The position numbers and the translations under genes were made by a program. From Manis javanica (taxonomy: Eukaryota; Chordata; Mammalia; Pholidota; Manidae), in the NCBI RefSeq assembly GCF_040802235.1, contig NC_133157.1:27049501-27113500 (forward strand): a stretch of 64,000 nt of DNA. Direction: 5' to 3'. The notes beneath the pieces were generated by a model. The model saw only the letters and a list, made by a program, of their open reading frames with translations, did not search any database and had not been told where the DNA came from. Positions 1 to 12,029 of this stretch are shown here, one piece after another (the first letter of the stretch is position 1; each line of letters opens with the position of its first letter).

Positions 1-1942
1 GGCTGTATCTTCTCGAAAGCTCAGAATGAACTACTTGATTGATGGAGGTGGGACAATTGAAGTTTAAATGTAAAGAGCATGTGTCACTGTAGGAAGGAAA
101 AAGGACATTCTAATATAAAAACTGCTTGGGGAGTTTTTTGCAAGGGTTTTAACTGAAATTGGGGGAACTATAATAAGCTTCCTACTGAAAGAGCATGGGA
201 ACTAAACTCAAATTTCCAGGGGCTATTATTTCTGGTGTTCAAAATTAGGCACTAATAGAGCCTTCTGTTAGCCAGTGTTTTCTTATGTATAACCAGTACT
301 TACCTGCTATATCATTTATCTCCAGTTTTGCCTTCCACTTTTTCCAAGTATAGGACTTCTCTAGCTTTGGACACCATCTGACTTACTGAGGAATAAATAT
401 TGAGGTCTTCAGATATCTAGATGTTCAGAGAGTCCAGATCCATTTGAAATATTTCAATGCTCAGGTCAATATATAAGTTTCTTAAGATACTCCAAGCCCA
501 ATGGCTATCTATTTTTTTCTACATTATACAGGACCTGAAGGGATTGCAGCTTCTAAAGTAGGACAGGGGAGTAGGAAGAATTTTTGAATTAGCACTTTTA
601 CAAAAAGTTGGTGAAATTCATTTGTTATCACTAGTTTTTCTATTTAAAATTCAATACTTTTGATTATTTAGTCATACCTTTATGAGGACTGAAAATAAGT
701 CTTTTCACTTAACTTACACACTGTGCCTTATCACTGTTTCTCCTAGGTATGAATAATTATATAACAGGACAATAGAAAATAGAATGCAGATCCTTTTGAA
801 TATTTACATGGCTCATGAGACTAAAAACCTATGTTAGGTAATTTGAAGCAGATTCATAATCTGAACAAAACAGATCAGTTCTATGATGATTTAGTGTCAG
901 GAATCTTTTAATTCATTGATATTTCTGAAGTCTATTTAGAAATATGAGAAATATGTATATTAAAATATTATAAAAATTATAGGAATCCAAACTATATGTA
1001 GCCAGTGATCTTAGTCCTATGTATAACTATAAAACATACACTGTAATATTAACATATGGTAGAATTATGGATAACTGATATTCTTTTTTATTTTTTAAAT
1101 TGTATATAATAGTATATTATATAAAGTTTAAAAGAAATGATCCCTTGGTTCATAGCAAAAACAGTAATCAAAATAAAATCAAAATCTTTTAATATTTTGG
1201 CTTTATCTCTATTTGAGAAGAGTCTCTAAATCTCTTTTTAAACTCATCAACTTTTAAATCCTGCATCAAAAATATAAAGCCCACCTTTAAAATTTCTCAT
1301 AAAGAAAATTTATGGAGTTTTAGAAGTGAACAGATTTTACTCCCTGTGATTTATGTTGAACCCCCAAACTGAAACCTTTCAAACCGTTTGTGTTGCTGAG
1401 TCAGTTTCTGATGACTTAGTTTTTCAGGAAAAGTAGGGCAGAGGTTGATGATCAAAGGACATTTTTAGAAATCAAATGAGGTCAGAGATCACTGAGCAGA
1501 TCCATACCATCTGGGAGGCCAAAGAAAACAGACTGTGTAAATCTTGAAAACACAGTTTATCAGGTTCTTTGAAAGTTCTCTGAGGGTTATTGACAGCTTT
1601 ATGCATTTCAACTTTAATTTTATTCCAGATTAAATAAAGTTATTGTATTATTTTTAATTATAAAATATGTCCTTAGAGGATATAAATTATGGGAAAAGAG
1701 AAAGATAAACAAAATGAACAGTCTTACCCCATGAAGGCAAAAATGACTAACATTTCATGTGGACACAGTATTTTACAATGAGTATTTTTGCTTACTGATA
1801 AAATCAAATTACTGTATTACAGTATGTAGAACTGAAGTTCCTACTTTGCTTCTTAACAATTTAACATAAGAATTTTCCCATGTTATTTCTGGAAACACTA
1901 AATAAGTTTAAACTGTTGGATCAGAAATGGAAAATTACATAA
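1..1942. other. AT-rich intergenic DNA, nothing recognised
   Basis: No reading frame of useful length, no RNA gene and no confidently named repeat was recognised. Part of it (about 1650-1920) resembles the AT-rich 3' tails of old L1 elements, but too weakly to assign. Confidence 0.5.
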
Positions 1943-2015
1943 TGGAGCAGAAAACCCACTCAACTAGGAATTGAGAGCTTTAGGTTTCAGTCCTCACTGT
2001 GTCGCTGTGTGGGGA
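1943..2015 (+). repeat. MIR SINE fragment
   Basis: The segment keeps the MIR 5'/core order: a 'cactcaactaggaattgaga' stretch, then a degenerate 'ggtttcagtcctcactgtgt' resembling the MIR phrase 'gggttcaagtcctggctctg'. It is short and diverged. MIR is an ancient tRNA-derived SINE mobilised by L2. Confidence 0.45.
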
Positions 2016-2087
2016 TGCAAGTGTGGGTACCAGTTTCTTTGGATGGCAGGGAAGATAGAATGGGTGGAGTAGGATGTGCTGGTGCCA

Positions 2088-2215
2088 ACAAATCATCTAA
2101 AAAGGGCATTAAAATACAGATCTCTGGACTCTACTCCCCAATATTCTGATTCAGCAACCTTGAGATAAGATGTAAGGATCTGCATTTTTAATAAGGACCT
2201 GTGTGATTGTGTTAT
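2088..2215 (+). mobile_element. MER5A-like hAT nonautonomous element
   Basis: The order of motifs matches MER5A as remembered: 'aatcatctaaaaagggcatt', then 'ttaaaatacagat', then 'tattctgattcagcaa', then 'gatctgcatttttaataagg'. MER5 elements are short nonautonomous hAT (Charlie) transposons from early placental evolution. The outer inverted ends are not clear. Confidence 0.65.
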
Positions 2216-2449
2216 AAGAGATTATGGGAGCACTCACTGAAAATCAATGAATTAGATCACTCCTTGCTTTCAGAAATTGTTAGGGAGGACTTGGAAAAGT
2301 CCATACAAAGTAGAGGATGTGCAGAAAAGATAATAAAGTTGCCAGCACTGCCTCTCTTGTGTCCAAGAATCCTAGGATAAGTGGCTCCCAAGCATAGGTG
2401 GTCAAAGGCAACAGTCGCACTCTTCAAGACCTCAGTGTTTTCCATCCAG

Positions 2450-2870
2450 CTTGTGTCAAGCATTCACTCATTGCATTTTTTATTTTCTTGTCTCTTCCCT
2501 TCATGCACATTTCCCATCATCTCTCAAATCACAAGTTAAATTAATGGCAGAGTTCATAGTGGAAGTTAGGCCCCTTGACTTCTTTCTGAATAACTTCCTA
2601 CTGTACCATCCTTCAAGTCCTGATTTTCAGGATTCCCAAGCAGTATCTCTAGAAGCCTTGTCCAGTTCTCCAGCTTTTTGTGTGTTTCTACAGTAACTCT
2701 CCCAACTCCTGCGTGCTTACTTCTCTCATGGTTGTAATGTAGTTAGTTCCCTTACCAGCCTTCTCTACTAGACTGAGTTATCCTATGCCTAGTATGGTCC
2801 CTGGAACAGAATATATGCACAATAATATTTTATGAATTAACAAATAAATACACAATTTCTTCTTAAGACA
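2450..2870 (+). repeat. L2 LINE 3'-end remnant
   Basis: The right half resembles the L2 3' end: 'ctactagactgagttatc', 'agtatggtccctggaacaga', then an 'aattaacaaataaata' tail. The left half is CT-rich like the L2 3' UTR. A short open frame across it (2451-2696) is not a recognisable protein. Confidence 0.45.
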
Positions 2871-3519
2871 TTTATGGCTAAAAGGACATAGTACATTTAT
2901 CTACCAGGGTTTCTCTCCCCTTGGTTAAGCTCCGTGTTTTTACAGATGCCAGTATTTTGCAAGTTTCATCTCTAGCTTAGGCAACATTCATAGCAATCCA
3001 TCTTTTCTAAAACAGCAGGAATATATCATTTCACTTTATTACATAGACAGCTTGAGGTAGGATTTATTTTTAAATTTATTCAATCAGTTGGCCTGATTTC
3101 CATCAGAGACTTCATTTTAAGTTATTTTATCCTCTGATCAGAATAACTAATTTGTAAAGGAAAGGAATAAAATGTTCAAAGAAGATAGTTATATCTATTG
3201 ATATTGTATTAAAATGCAAATGCAGTACAAACTGGAAGAAGCCAAACTGCCAAATAATCTGGATCATTTCTGAGTTTAGGAGAAAAAATAAAATTACTCA
3301 TTTTCTCAATTGCAAGCCTCTGTATGCATGTCTCCAAAAGGAAAACAAGGACACTATAGAAAGGACTTGGAGGATATCAATTCTTCATGCTTGGTTACAT
3401 AGTGAGCATACCCACTGACATTTTCTAATGTATTTTCCAAAATAAACTCTCATTTAAAAATAAATGTATCATCCAAATTATTTCTGAATCATTTTGTGTT
3501 TCAAGGAAATCCCAGGTCA
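2871..3519. other. Intergenic, nothing recognised
   Basis: AT-rich DNA with no supported gene, RNA or named repeat. Confidence 0.5.
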
Positions 3520-4170
3520 CCTTCTTAATGCCAAGCTACCTCCATATATTTTTCATGCCTGTCAGTAGACCTCAAATATCCACCCTGTTTTGTTCACCTG
3601 TTGTAAGGTTTTGCCCTTGGGGATTCCCTTCCCTATAGACTAGTTAAAAAATTGTATAGAATCCATGTAACTCCTAGCCTTCTTGTACAACTTGGACATA
3701 AGGTTTCATAATTTAAGAATTTCTTTACTAACCCTCATCTCACTATGTTATCTGACCCCCAATTACATCTCTGGTTTTATTTCTTAGATTCTTTCTTTGC
3801 CTTACTCCTTTCCAGGTTCTTTGATTTACTGGAAGCTCTAAGCTACCAAACACATTTCTTTGCTTGCAATGTTCCCTCTTTCCCCTGGAACTCAGCATAG
3901 TCCACTCCCTCACTTCCTGTGGGCCTTTATTCAAATGTCAGCTAAACAAAGAGACTGTGTTCTTCACTCTGCCTTAGGATTTTTTTAAATAGATTTATAT
4001 CAACCTCTGACACATTACATATTTGATTGTTTTATGTCTGTTGCTGTAGATCTGAATGCATGCTAATGTGAAAGCAATGCTATTTTCTGTTTTCTCTACT
4101 ACTCCTACCCAAGCTCCTAAAATAGTGCCTGGAACATACTAGGTTCTCAAAAAAAATTGTTAAATTAAGG
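3520..4170 (+). repeat. L2 LINE 3' region
   Basis: Pyrimidine-rich sequence with the L2-like phrase 'ttattcaaatgtcagctaaa' at about 3925, followed by a typical L2 end near 4110-4165 ('aaaatagtgcctggaacata', 'taggttctcaaaaaaaattg'). It is old and interrupted. The short minus frame at 3743-3934 has no recognisable product. Confidence 0.5.
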
Positions 4171-4534
4171 AGTGATTACTATGGGAAAATAGACAATTTT
4201 TGAAAAGGGTAAGTGATATAAGTTTTGAGCATTTAAAAGAGCACTTAAAATATAGTTTCTGACTTTTATTCCCTAACTCCTTTGGAGACAGTTATTAGAT
4301 CCAGTGGAATTTAGAGACTCATCCTTCAGTTCTGAGAAGAATACCACCATTACTATCTCCTCTTTCACCCTTGACTTTAAAAAAGAATTCCATTCTCTGT
4401 AGGAATGTAGATTTGTGTCAAAAGTTATCTATGAAAATGGCATCATAAGTACATTCTGTTTAATAATCTCATATTACATAAAGCAGATATAAGAGAATAC
4501 TTCTTTGTCAAAAAATAGCCTTCTTAGACAGTCT
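4171..4534. other. Left flank of the telomere-like satellite
   Basis: Unique-looking AT-rich DNA. No repeat or gene recognised. The switch into CTAACC-type sequence happens within about 30 bp near 4535, so the satellite border is fairly sharp. Confidence 0.5.
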
Positions 4535-5951
4535 AAGACTAACATTAACCCTGACCATATCCTAACCCTCTACTTAAACTCAAACCTAATCCTAACCTGA
4601 ACATTAGGCACTAATCCTAACCCCTCACAGTCTCCTTCACCCACTCCTAACTGTAAACAGAAACCAAAACATAACACTAACCCAACAATTCAACCCTAAG
4701 CCTAACTCTAACTGTAACCATACCCTCACTCTAAACCTATCAGTAACTCCAACACTAAACCTAACCCAATGCATAAGATCCAACCCTCACCCTCACCATC
4801 ACTCACAAAGAACTGTAATCCTAACCTTAACTCTAATCCTAAACCTCACCCTAAACCCTAAGCCTAACTCTAACCCTCACCATAACTTCCTTGTAAACCT
4901 AACCATACACCTATCCCTATCCCTAATCCTACAACTACACCAAACATCTCACCCTCACCCTTACCTACACCCACATTTAACCATGACCACAAGCCTAAAC
5001 CTAGCCCTAACCCTAACATTAAACCTTAAACCTCTCACCATAACCAAATCATCGCCCTACACTCACCATCAAGCCAAATCATAACCCTAACTCTAACCCT
5101 AGCAACAAGTCAGAATTCCTCACCATCACATCACTCACACCTAAATGTAATCCTAAACCTAAACCTAATACTAATCCTAACATTGAGCTTTCAATCTAAC
5201 TAATCATAACAATACCCTCCCAGTACATCTAACTATAATCCTAACCCTAACACCATGCCTAACCCCTAACCCTCACCCTCACCCTCACTCAAAAGGCATT
5301 GTAACCCTGAAGTTAATGCTAACCACAAACCTCACCCTAAACCTTCAACCTGACTCTAATCCTCAGTGTAACTTTCTCCTAGACCTAATCCTACACCTAA
5401 TCTAGCCACTACCCCTTCTCCTACCCTAACCCCTCATCCTCACCCACACCTTAACCCACACCAAACTGTGAATGTAAACCTAACACTAGCCTTAACAATA
5501 ACATTAAGTCCTACACCTAACTTTCACAATAACCTTATCCTTACACTACACTTAACCTTAAAAACAAACCTAACCCTAAACTGAACCCTAGACACGAGCC
5601 CTAAACTCTCAACCTCACCTTCACCCACACCGAAGCATAGTCCCACACCTAAACATAACTCTAACTCTAAATTGAAACATCAATCCCATGACAAACATAA
5701 CAATGACTTCACCCTAGACCTAACTGTAACTATAACCTAACCCAAACCCCACACTGAACCACTAACCTCATCCTCACACTTGCTCACACAGAATCATGAA
5801 CTTAAAACTAATTCTAACCCTAACCTTCAGGACAAAACCTAAACCAAACTCTAACCCTACTCATACTCCTCCTAAGTATAACCATACACTGAAAACTAAC
5901 CGTAACCCCATACCTACACATAAGCCCAAACCTCAACCTCACCTTCACTGT

Positions 5952-6105
5952 CACCTAACCATGAATCTAAACCCAAACCTAAACCTAACCCTTACAATAA
6001 AGCCTAAATCTATCACCAAAATCACATAATCACCCTAAACTTATCCTTAAACATAACCCAAACTCTCAACCTCACATTCATCCAAACCTAGGCAAAATAC
6101 AAAAC
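5952..6105. repeat. Satellite block copied at 7050-7203
   Basis: About 154 bp nearly identical to 7050-7203 (about six differences, one a single-base indel), at an offset of 1097-1098 bp. Other array copies are far more diverged, so this pair marks a late exchange inside the array. Confidence 0.85.
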
Positions 6106-7049
6106 CAAAATCTAACCCTCTCTCTTACACTGAAACCTAAATTTAACTCTTCACATAACCATATTCTCACACTACTTAATCTGAACACTAACCATAACAC
6201 TAAACCTACAACTAACCGCTAACTAATGCAAACTCACAAAAAGAGTAACCCCAAACCTAATTCCACCATAGCCCTCACCATAAACCCTAAATCTAAATCT
6301 TCCTCCTAAATCTCTCCCTACACCTAACCCTAACCCTGGCCATACACTTAGTCATACTCACCCTCCCCCACACCTAACTGTGGCCCTAAACCTAAATGTA
6401 GTATTAACCCTTACATTAAACCTGAAGTCTAACTTTCACTGAGATCATATCTTCACACTCTACTTAATCTGATACCCATCCCGAACTCTAACCTAAACCC
6501 AAGACACTAGCCCAAACTGTGAACCTTTCCTTCACCTGCACCTAACCATAACCCTAACCCTACCATTCAACCCTAAGCCTAACCATAACAACAGCCTCAC
6601 TATACACCTATCGTTAACACCAATACTAAGCCTAACCCAATGTTTAAGACCCACCTCTCACCCTCACCATGATTCCCATGGAATCGTAACCTGAAACCTA
6701 GCACTAACCATAACCCTCACCCTAAACTCTAAACCTAACTCTAACCCTCACCATAACTTCCTCCTAAACCTAACTGTACACCTAACCCTAGCTCTGGTCT
6801 AAAACATACCCCTAACCCCTCACCCTCACCCACACCCACACTTAACCATGACCCTAAGCCTAAACGTAGCAATAACATTAACATTAAATCCTAAACCGAA
6901 CCCTTGCCATAACCATATGATGACCCTACACTCACTTTCAAGCCAAACTCTAAGCCTAACCCTAGCCACTAGACCTAATCCCACATCCTCACCTTCACCC
7001 GAACCTAAGCGTAACCCTAAATCTAAAACTAACCCTAATCTAAAACCAA

Positions 7050-7340
7050 CACCTAACCATGAATCTAAACCCAAACCTAAACCTAACCATACAATAAAGC
7101 CTAAATCTACCATCAAAATCATATCATCACCCTAAACTTATCCTTAAACATAACCCAAACTCTCAACCTCACATTCATCCAAACCTAGGCAAAATACAAA
7201 ACATTAAGCCCTAAATCTAACTCTAACCATAACCAAATCATCACCCTACACTCACCGTCAAGCCAAACCATAACCCTAACTCTAACCCTAGCAACAAGAC
7301 ATAATTCCTCACCATCATATTGCTCACACCTAAATGTATG
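7050..7340. repeat. Mosaic of two copied satellite blocks
   Basis: 7050-7203 copies 5952-6105, and 7231-7340 copies 5042-5147 (about eight differences in 110 bp). The join between them produces three successive B2-type landmarks (6911, 7118, 7231) where the regular array would have one. Unequal exchange or gene conversion between misaligned B2 monomers explains this. Confidence 0.8.
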
Positions 7341-8245
7341 AAAAATACATTAACTAACACTGAGCCCTAAACTTAACTCTAATCATTACCATATAGTCAC
7401 TCTACACCTAACACTAACCCCTTGCCCAACTCCTTACCCTCACCCTCACTGACACTGAACTGTAACCATAAACCTAACTCTAACCATAAACCTAACTCTA
7501 ACCATAAACCTAACTCTAACTTTAACCCTCACCCATAATCCTAAATCTATCTCTAACCCTCTGCATAACTTCTGCCTAAACCTCACTGCCAATCTAACCC
7601 TAACCTTAGCTGACCCCAACCCCTACGACCTCACACTCACCTTCACACACACCTAACCATGACCCTAAACACAAACATAGCCCTAACCTTAACATTAAAG
7701 CTGAGCTTCAGCTATCACTGTAAAGATATCCTCACCCACACTTACTCTTAACCTCAACCCTAACTTGAACTTGCACATGAGCCACTATCCCTAATCCCTC
7801 ACCCTCACCTTCACACACTCCTTAGCATAGCCCTAAACCTAAACCTAATCCTAAATCTAACATGGAACCCAAAACCTAACTCTAACTGTAGCCATATCCT
7901 CACCCTACACCTAATCCTAAACCTATCCTTAACACTAACCCTAGTCCCTAACAGCCCACCCACACCTCACTGTTAGCCTAAAACTAAACTTAAATCCCAC
8001 CTAACCCTAATCCCACACCCTAACTCAAACTATAGCCATAAATTCATCCTAAACCTAATCCTAAACCTAACCCGAACACGAACCTGCATTCTTACTCCTA
8101 ACCTGGACCCCGAACTCGAAATCTTGAAACTGAAACCACAGAGCCCTGTACCCAAACCCTTCCACTGGAACCCTCACCCCAACACTACTTCTGATACCTT
8201 ACCCTGCACCCTGACCCCTGAACCCAAACCTAAACCCCTGTATGT

Positions 8246-8515
8246 GAATCCAGACCCTTAGGAATCCAAAGAAACAACCATGTCTTGTTCAAGCACTGGT
8301 TACATATGCTAAAGGACTACAGCAGAACCTTCATTTTGTTCCTCAGATCTAATTTTTAGGTGTATGGCTGTCTTTCTGTGCATGATTTTCTTGTGGGACA
8401 CTGGTGTGGACAGAAAAGAAATGTTTCCTGTTGAATGACTGTCTGGCCCTACTAGACTGGGCTACAAACCAGGTATATGGAGCTGTTTTACTAGTTGTGT
8501 TTGTGGTTCTTCTTC
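8246..8515. other. Non-satellite interruption of the telomere-like array
   Basis: About 270 bp of normal-composition sequence with plenty of G and T. The landmark spacing across it (B2 at 8191 to B1 at 8662, 471 bp instead of about 165) is too long by about 300 bp, which is close to the interruption's length. That suggests an insertion rather than a replacement. I do not recognise the sequence and see no clear inverted ends or poly(A). An open frame starting at 8404 runs into the repeats and is not a supported gene. Confidence 0.75.
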
Positions 8516-10316
8516 AACCCCTCACCCTCACCCTCACCCTAATGCAGATAGTAATCTTAATCTTAAACCTGACACTCACTGTCACACACACCCTAATCGT
8601 AACCCTGAACCTAAATGTAAGCCTAACCCTAACACTGAATCCTGAACCTAATCCAAACCATAACGATATCCTCATGCTACATGGAATACTAACCCTAACC
8701 CTAAACCCATGGCTAACCCCTGAACCTCACTCTCACTCACACTCACCATAACCCTGGAACCATAGCCCTATAGCTAATGCTAAACCTGACTATAACCCAA
8801 AACCCAAAACCTAACTGTAACCCTCATCAAAACTTCCTCCTAAATCTGACTCAACACCGAACCTTAACCCTACCCCTTCACTGAATCCTAACCCCTCTTC
8901 CTCACACGCACCTTAACCCACACCAAACCATGAACATACACATATCACTAACCAAAACCCTAACATTAACACCTCCATCTAACTCTCACAATAATCATAT
9001 CCTCACCCTATGTGTAAACTGAAAGCCAATCCTAACCCTAATCTGAAATGAACCCTAGCCACTAACCCTAAACCTGCACCCTTAACTCCAGCCACAGCTA
9101 AGCATAACCCCAAGCCTAAATCTACCCCTAATCCTAACACTGAACCATCCACTGAACTCTCACTGCAACTATAACCTTACCCTACACCTGACGCTAATCA
9201 TAACCTTAACGCTAACCCTAATTACATGCCTAACCCATAACCCTCACCGTCACCTTTGCTCATGTGGAACCACAAACTTAAACCAAATTCTAACCCTAAC
9301 CCTTGTGCTGAAACCTAAACCTAACTCTAACCCTAACCACGACTTCCTCCTAAGCATAACCCTACACCTAAACCTTACCATAAACCTACACCTACTCCTA
9401 AGCTCCAGCCCCCAACCTCACTTTCTCCCACACCAAACCCTGAACACAAACCCAGACCTAACCCTAACATTAAAGCTGAAACCTAACTCTCACCGACATG
9501 GTATTATCACCATAAACTTAACCTTAATCCCAACCTTAACCCTCCACCTCACCCTACCTCACTTTCATCCACCCCTAAGTGTAACCCAAAACCTACACCT
9601 ACCCTATCCCTAACACTGAACCCTAAATCCAACTGTACTGGGAATCATATTCTCACCCTACATGCAATGTGAATAGCAACCCTAATCCTAACCCCACATC
9701 TGAACCCTAAACCTCACTCTCACATCCATGGAACCGTAACCCCAAACCTAATTCTAATCATAACCCCTATACTATACCCTAGATCTAAATCTAACCCTAA
9801 CCATAACTTCCTCCTAAACCTCTCCCTACACCTAACCGTAACTCTTTCCTACCCCCAAACCCTCACCCTCACCCTCATCCACACCTATCTGTGACCCTAA
9901 ACCTAAATGTAGCGTTAACCCTTACATTAACTTTCACCATTATCATATCCTCACTGTCTGTTTAACCTGAAACCCATCCTGAACCCGAACTCAAACCCTA
10001 GGCACTAGCCCTAACCTGTCACCCTCTCCTTCACCCACACCTAACCATAAACAAAAACCTAAAAGTAACCCCAACTCTATCACTGAACCCTAATCTTAAC
10101 TCTGAGTGTAACCATATACTCGCCCTACACCTAACACTAACCCCCTGCCTCACCCCTTATACTCACCCTCACCCTCACTGACACTGAACCATAACCATAA
10201 ACCTTACTCTAACCTTAACCCTCACCATTGTAAACCTCCTTTACCTTCCTCCTAAACCTCATCTGGAACCTAACCCTAACCCTATCTCGACCCCTACCTC
10301 CTCACCCTCACTCACA
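8516..10316. repeat. Telomere-like CCCTAA satellite, right block
   Basis: The satellite continues in the same B1-A-B2 order. B sites lie near 8662, 8992, 9170, 9500, 9643, 9941 and 10111. A sites lie near 8831, 9341, 9805 and 10244. The array ends within a few bases after 'ctcaccctcactcacacatg' near 10310. The piece 9725-10060 aligns well to 6236-6560, including 'cctaaatctctccctacacc' against 'cctaaacctctccctacacc', showing long-range similarity across the interruption. Confidence 0.92.
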
Positions 10317-12029
10317 CATGCCCATGATTCTTCACAAGTGTGTGCCATTAGCTTCCATGCTTACCATGTGATGGAAGCATTGAGTTTGCCCTCAGGCTCT
10401 TCTTAGGCTAGTTCTTGCACATTGTGTACCTTGTGGTTACAGGCTTACAGTTACTACCCCAGTGACCCTTGGCCTTGAAGCCCTATGTGGTCATTTGCTT
10501 TCCTAAGATTGACTTCGCATTTCCTGTAATAGAAAAATAATTGCAATACATAAGGAGATACTTCAGTGACAGTGAGCAGCCGTGACTGACTGTCTGCTTT
10601 CAGCTCAACTTTGATGTTTAGCTCTAGCAGTTCCACTGTATCCTTTATAGGCTAAAATTTGGGGGGACCCCTAAACAAACTTAGGAACTGAGTTGAGAAA
10701 AGGATGAACAAATCAAAATTTGTTTTTGGCAACAGATTCTGTCCTTTTTACTGAGTCTACAGCACTGAACAAGTGGGCAAATGTTAGAGTATAACAAGAC
10801 TTAAATAGCATAATACCAGAATCTGATCTTAGAAAAGGAATAAATTCTTTTTCAATTCAACCTATCCTAGGAAATACAAAGTGGACATTTCCCCTTGTGT
10901 AGTAAATTCAATGTCATTATCTTTTCCGTGCCTGTAACATTTTTTTGGTTATATGTGTGCATGTGCTTCATGCTGCCATTCAATTTCTGGGTTGGAGTTG
11001 TTAGAATTGACACAGAATACCAGATCCACCCAATGAGCCCAGGCCCATTAACAGTATTGCTGATGGGAATAGCCAGTCTTGCTCAGGGTGTGAGTGGGAC
11101 TCCTTAACAAGGAAAGTCAGCTTTATTCTGGGTTAAACTAAATTTCTCTGTTATGTCTAAGGAACAAAGCAGTGCATAGACTTTAAAAATTAGTCATTTA
11201 ATTTAGAATATATCAAGGAAAATATTCAACACTTTCAATAAAGTGATATCTGAGAGAGTGTCCTCTGGTGAATTGTGTTGCTATTGAGCATAATGCTTTA
11301 GTCAGTCTGTTATTTCTACTTACTTTTCTCACCACTTTTTTCTCTCCCCAACATTTTTAAGAATAGCTATATGCTAGCCATTTGGTAATGAAAGGCACAT
11401 TACATTTTTTTAAACATTGGATAACTACAGTAAGTTATGGGCTCTATATTGTTAAGTACTATTTGAGGCATATATTTCAATTTTCTTAAGTTCCTGGATA
11501 AAGGGATTTAATTTTGTGTTTTTCACTTCAGATTGCAAACATTTAAAAACCAACAGCAATTTCTAGGTTTGCAACAAATATGACAAAGAGACTAAAGAGG
11601 CTAAAACATGAGTATAATATGATAATTATAAACTTCATGGTCTTGCTCTTAACTGAAATGTCCTTCCTGGGCCTCCATTGGCAACATGATCTGGAGTCCA
11701 GACCCAATAGCCTAACCAGCTTGCAAGGAAGTGAGAAACCCCGAATTCCTCCGTAGGGACATTGCCCAGCATCCCAAAGTATATATAATACAAAGAAAAC
11801 TCTCTTCCTCCCTTAATTCAAAAGAGGAAGAAGATGACGATGACCACCACCCTGCTAGAAAACTAGAAATAAGACAGAAAAACAACTCACAGAATGTCAT
11901 CCAATAAGAATCATGAAAACATCTCCATTTCCCATTTAATATGGAACAGTAATTATTAATTATATACTATGTTTTGCCGATCAAACATAGTATGCTCCTA
12001 GTGCAGGTACAAATTAGTAAAACCTGCCC
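10317..12029. other. Right flank of the satellite; intergenic
   Basis: Ordinary mixed-composition DNA. Short open frames (for example 10895-11107) have no recognisable domains. No RNA gene or confidently named repeat was seen. A GAAGAAGATGACGATG-like purine tract lies near 11825-11840. Confidence 0.5.

Larger units (their letters stand above)
4535..8245. repeat. Telomere-like CCCTAA satellite, left block, trimeric higher-order structure
   Basis: The plus strand is dominated by CTAACC/CCTAAA hexamers and TGAGGG-type variants (written CCCTCA), with very few G on this strand, so the minus strand reads as degenerate TTAGGG. A landmark like 'ccatatcctcaccctacacc' (types B1 and B2) and a homologous one like 'ccataacttcctcctaaacc' (type A) recur in the order B1-A-B2. 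B sites start near 4553, 4717, 5042, 5208, 5528, 5703, 6021, 6158, 6443, 6588, 6911, 7118, 7231, 7388, 7732, 7891 and 8191. A sites start near 4884, 5370, 5864, 6299, 6755, 7567 and 8040. Neighbouring sites are mostly 140-180 bp apart, so monomers of about 160 bp form units of about 480 bp. The last 160 bp are the most eroded. Open frames here encode only Leu-Thr/Asn-Pro repeats and are not genes. Confidence 0.93.

Noticed and set aside
5796..9613. Open frames rich in Leu-Thr and Asn-Pro (5796-6029, 6826-7135 on both strands, 8404-8751, 9305-9613)
   Set aside because: They are six-base satellite repeats read in frame. The hexamer keeps any frame open when it lacks stops. No domain, and both strands are open at the same place.
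4535..10316. A functional chromosome end
   Set aside because: The hexamers are too degenerate, and the array is flanked on both sides by normal sequence, so it is interstitial.
4535..10316. A CRISPR array
   Set aside because: Units of 160 and 480 bp, no short identical repeats with unique spacers, and a mammalian context.
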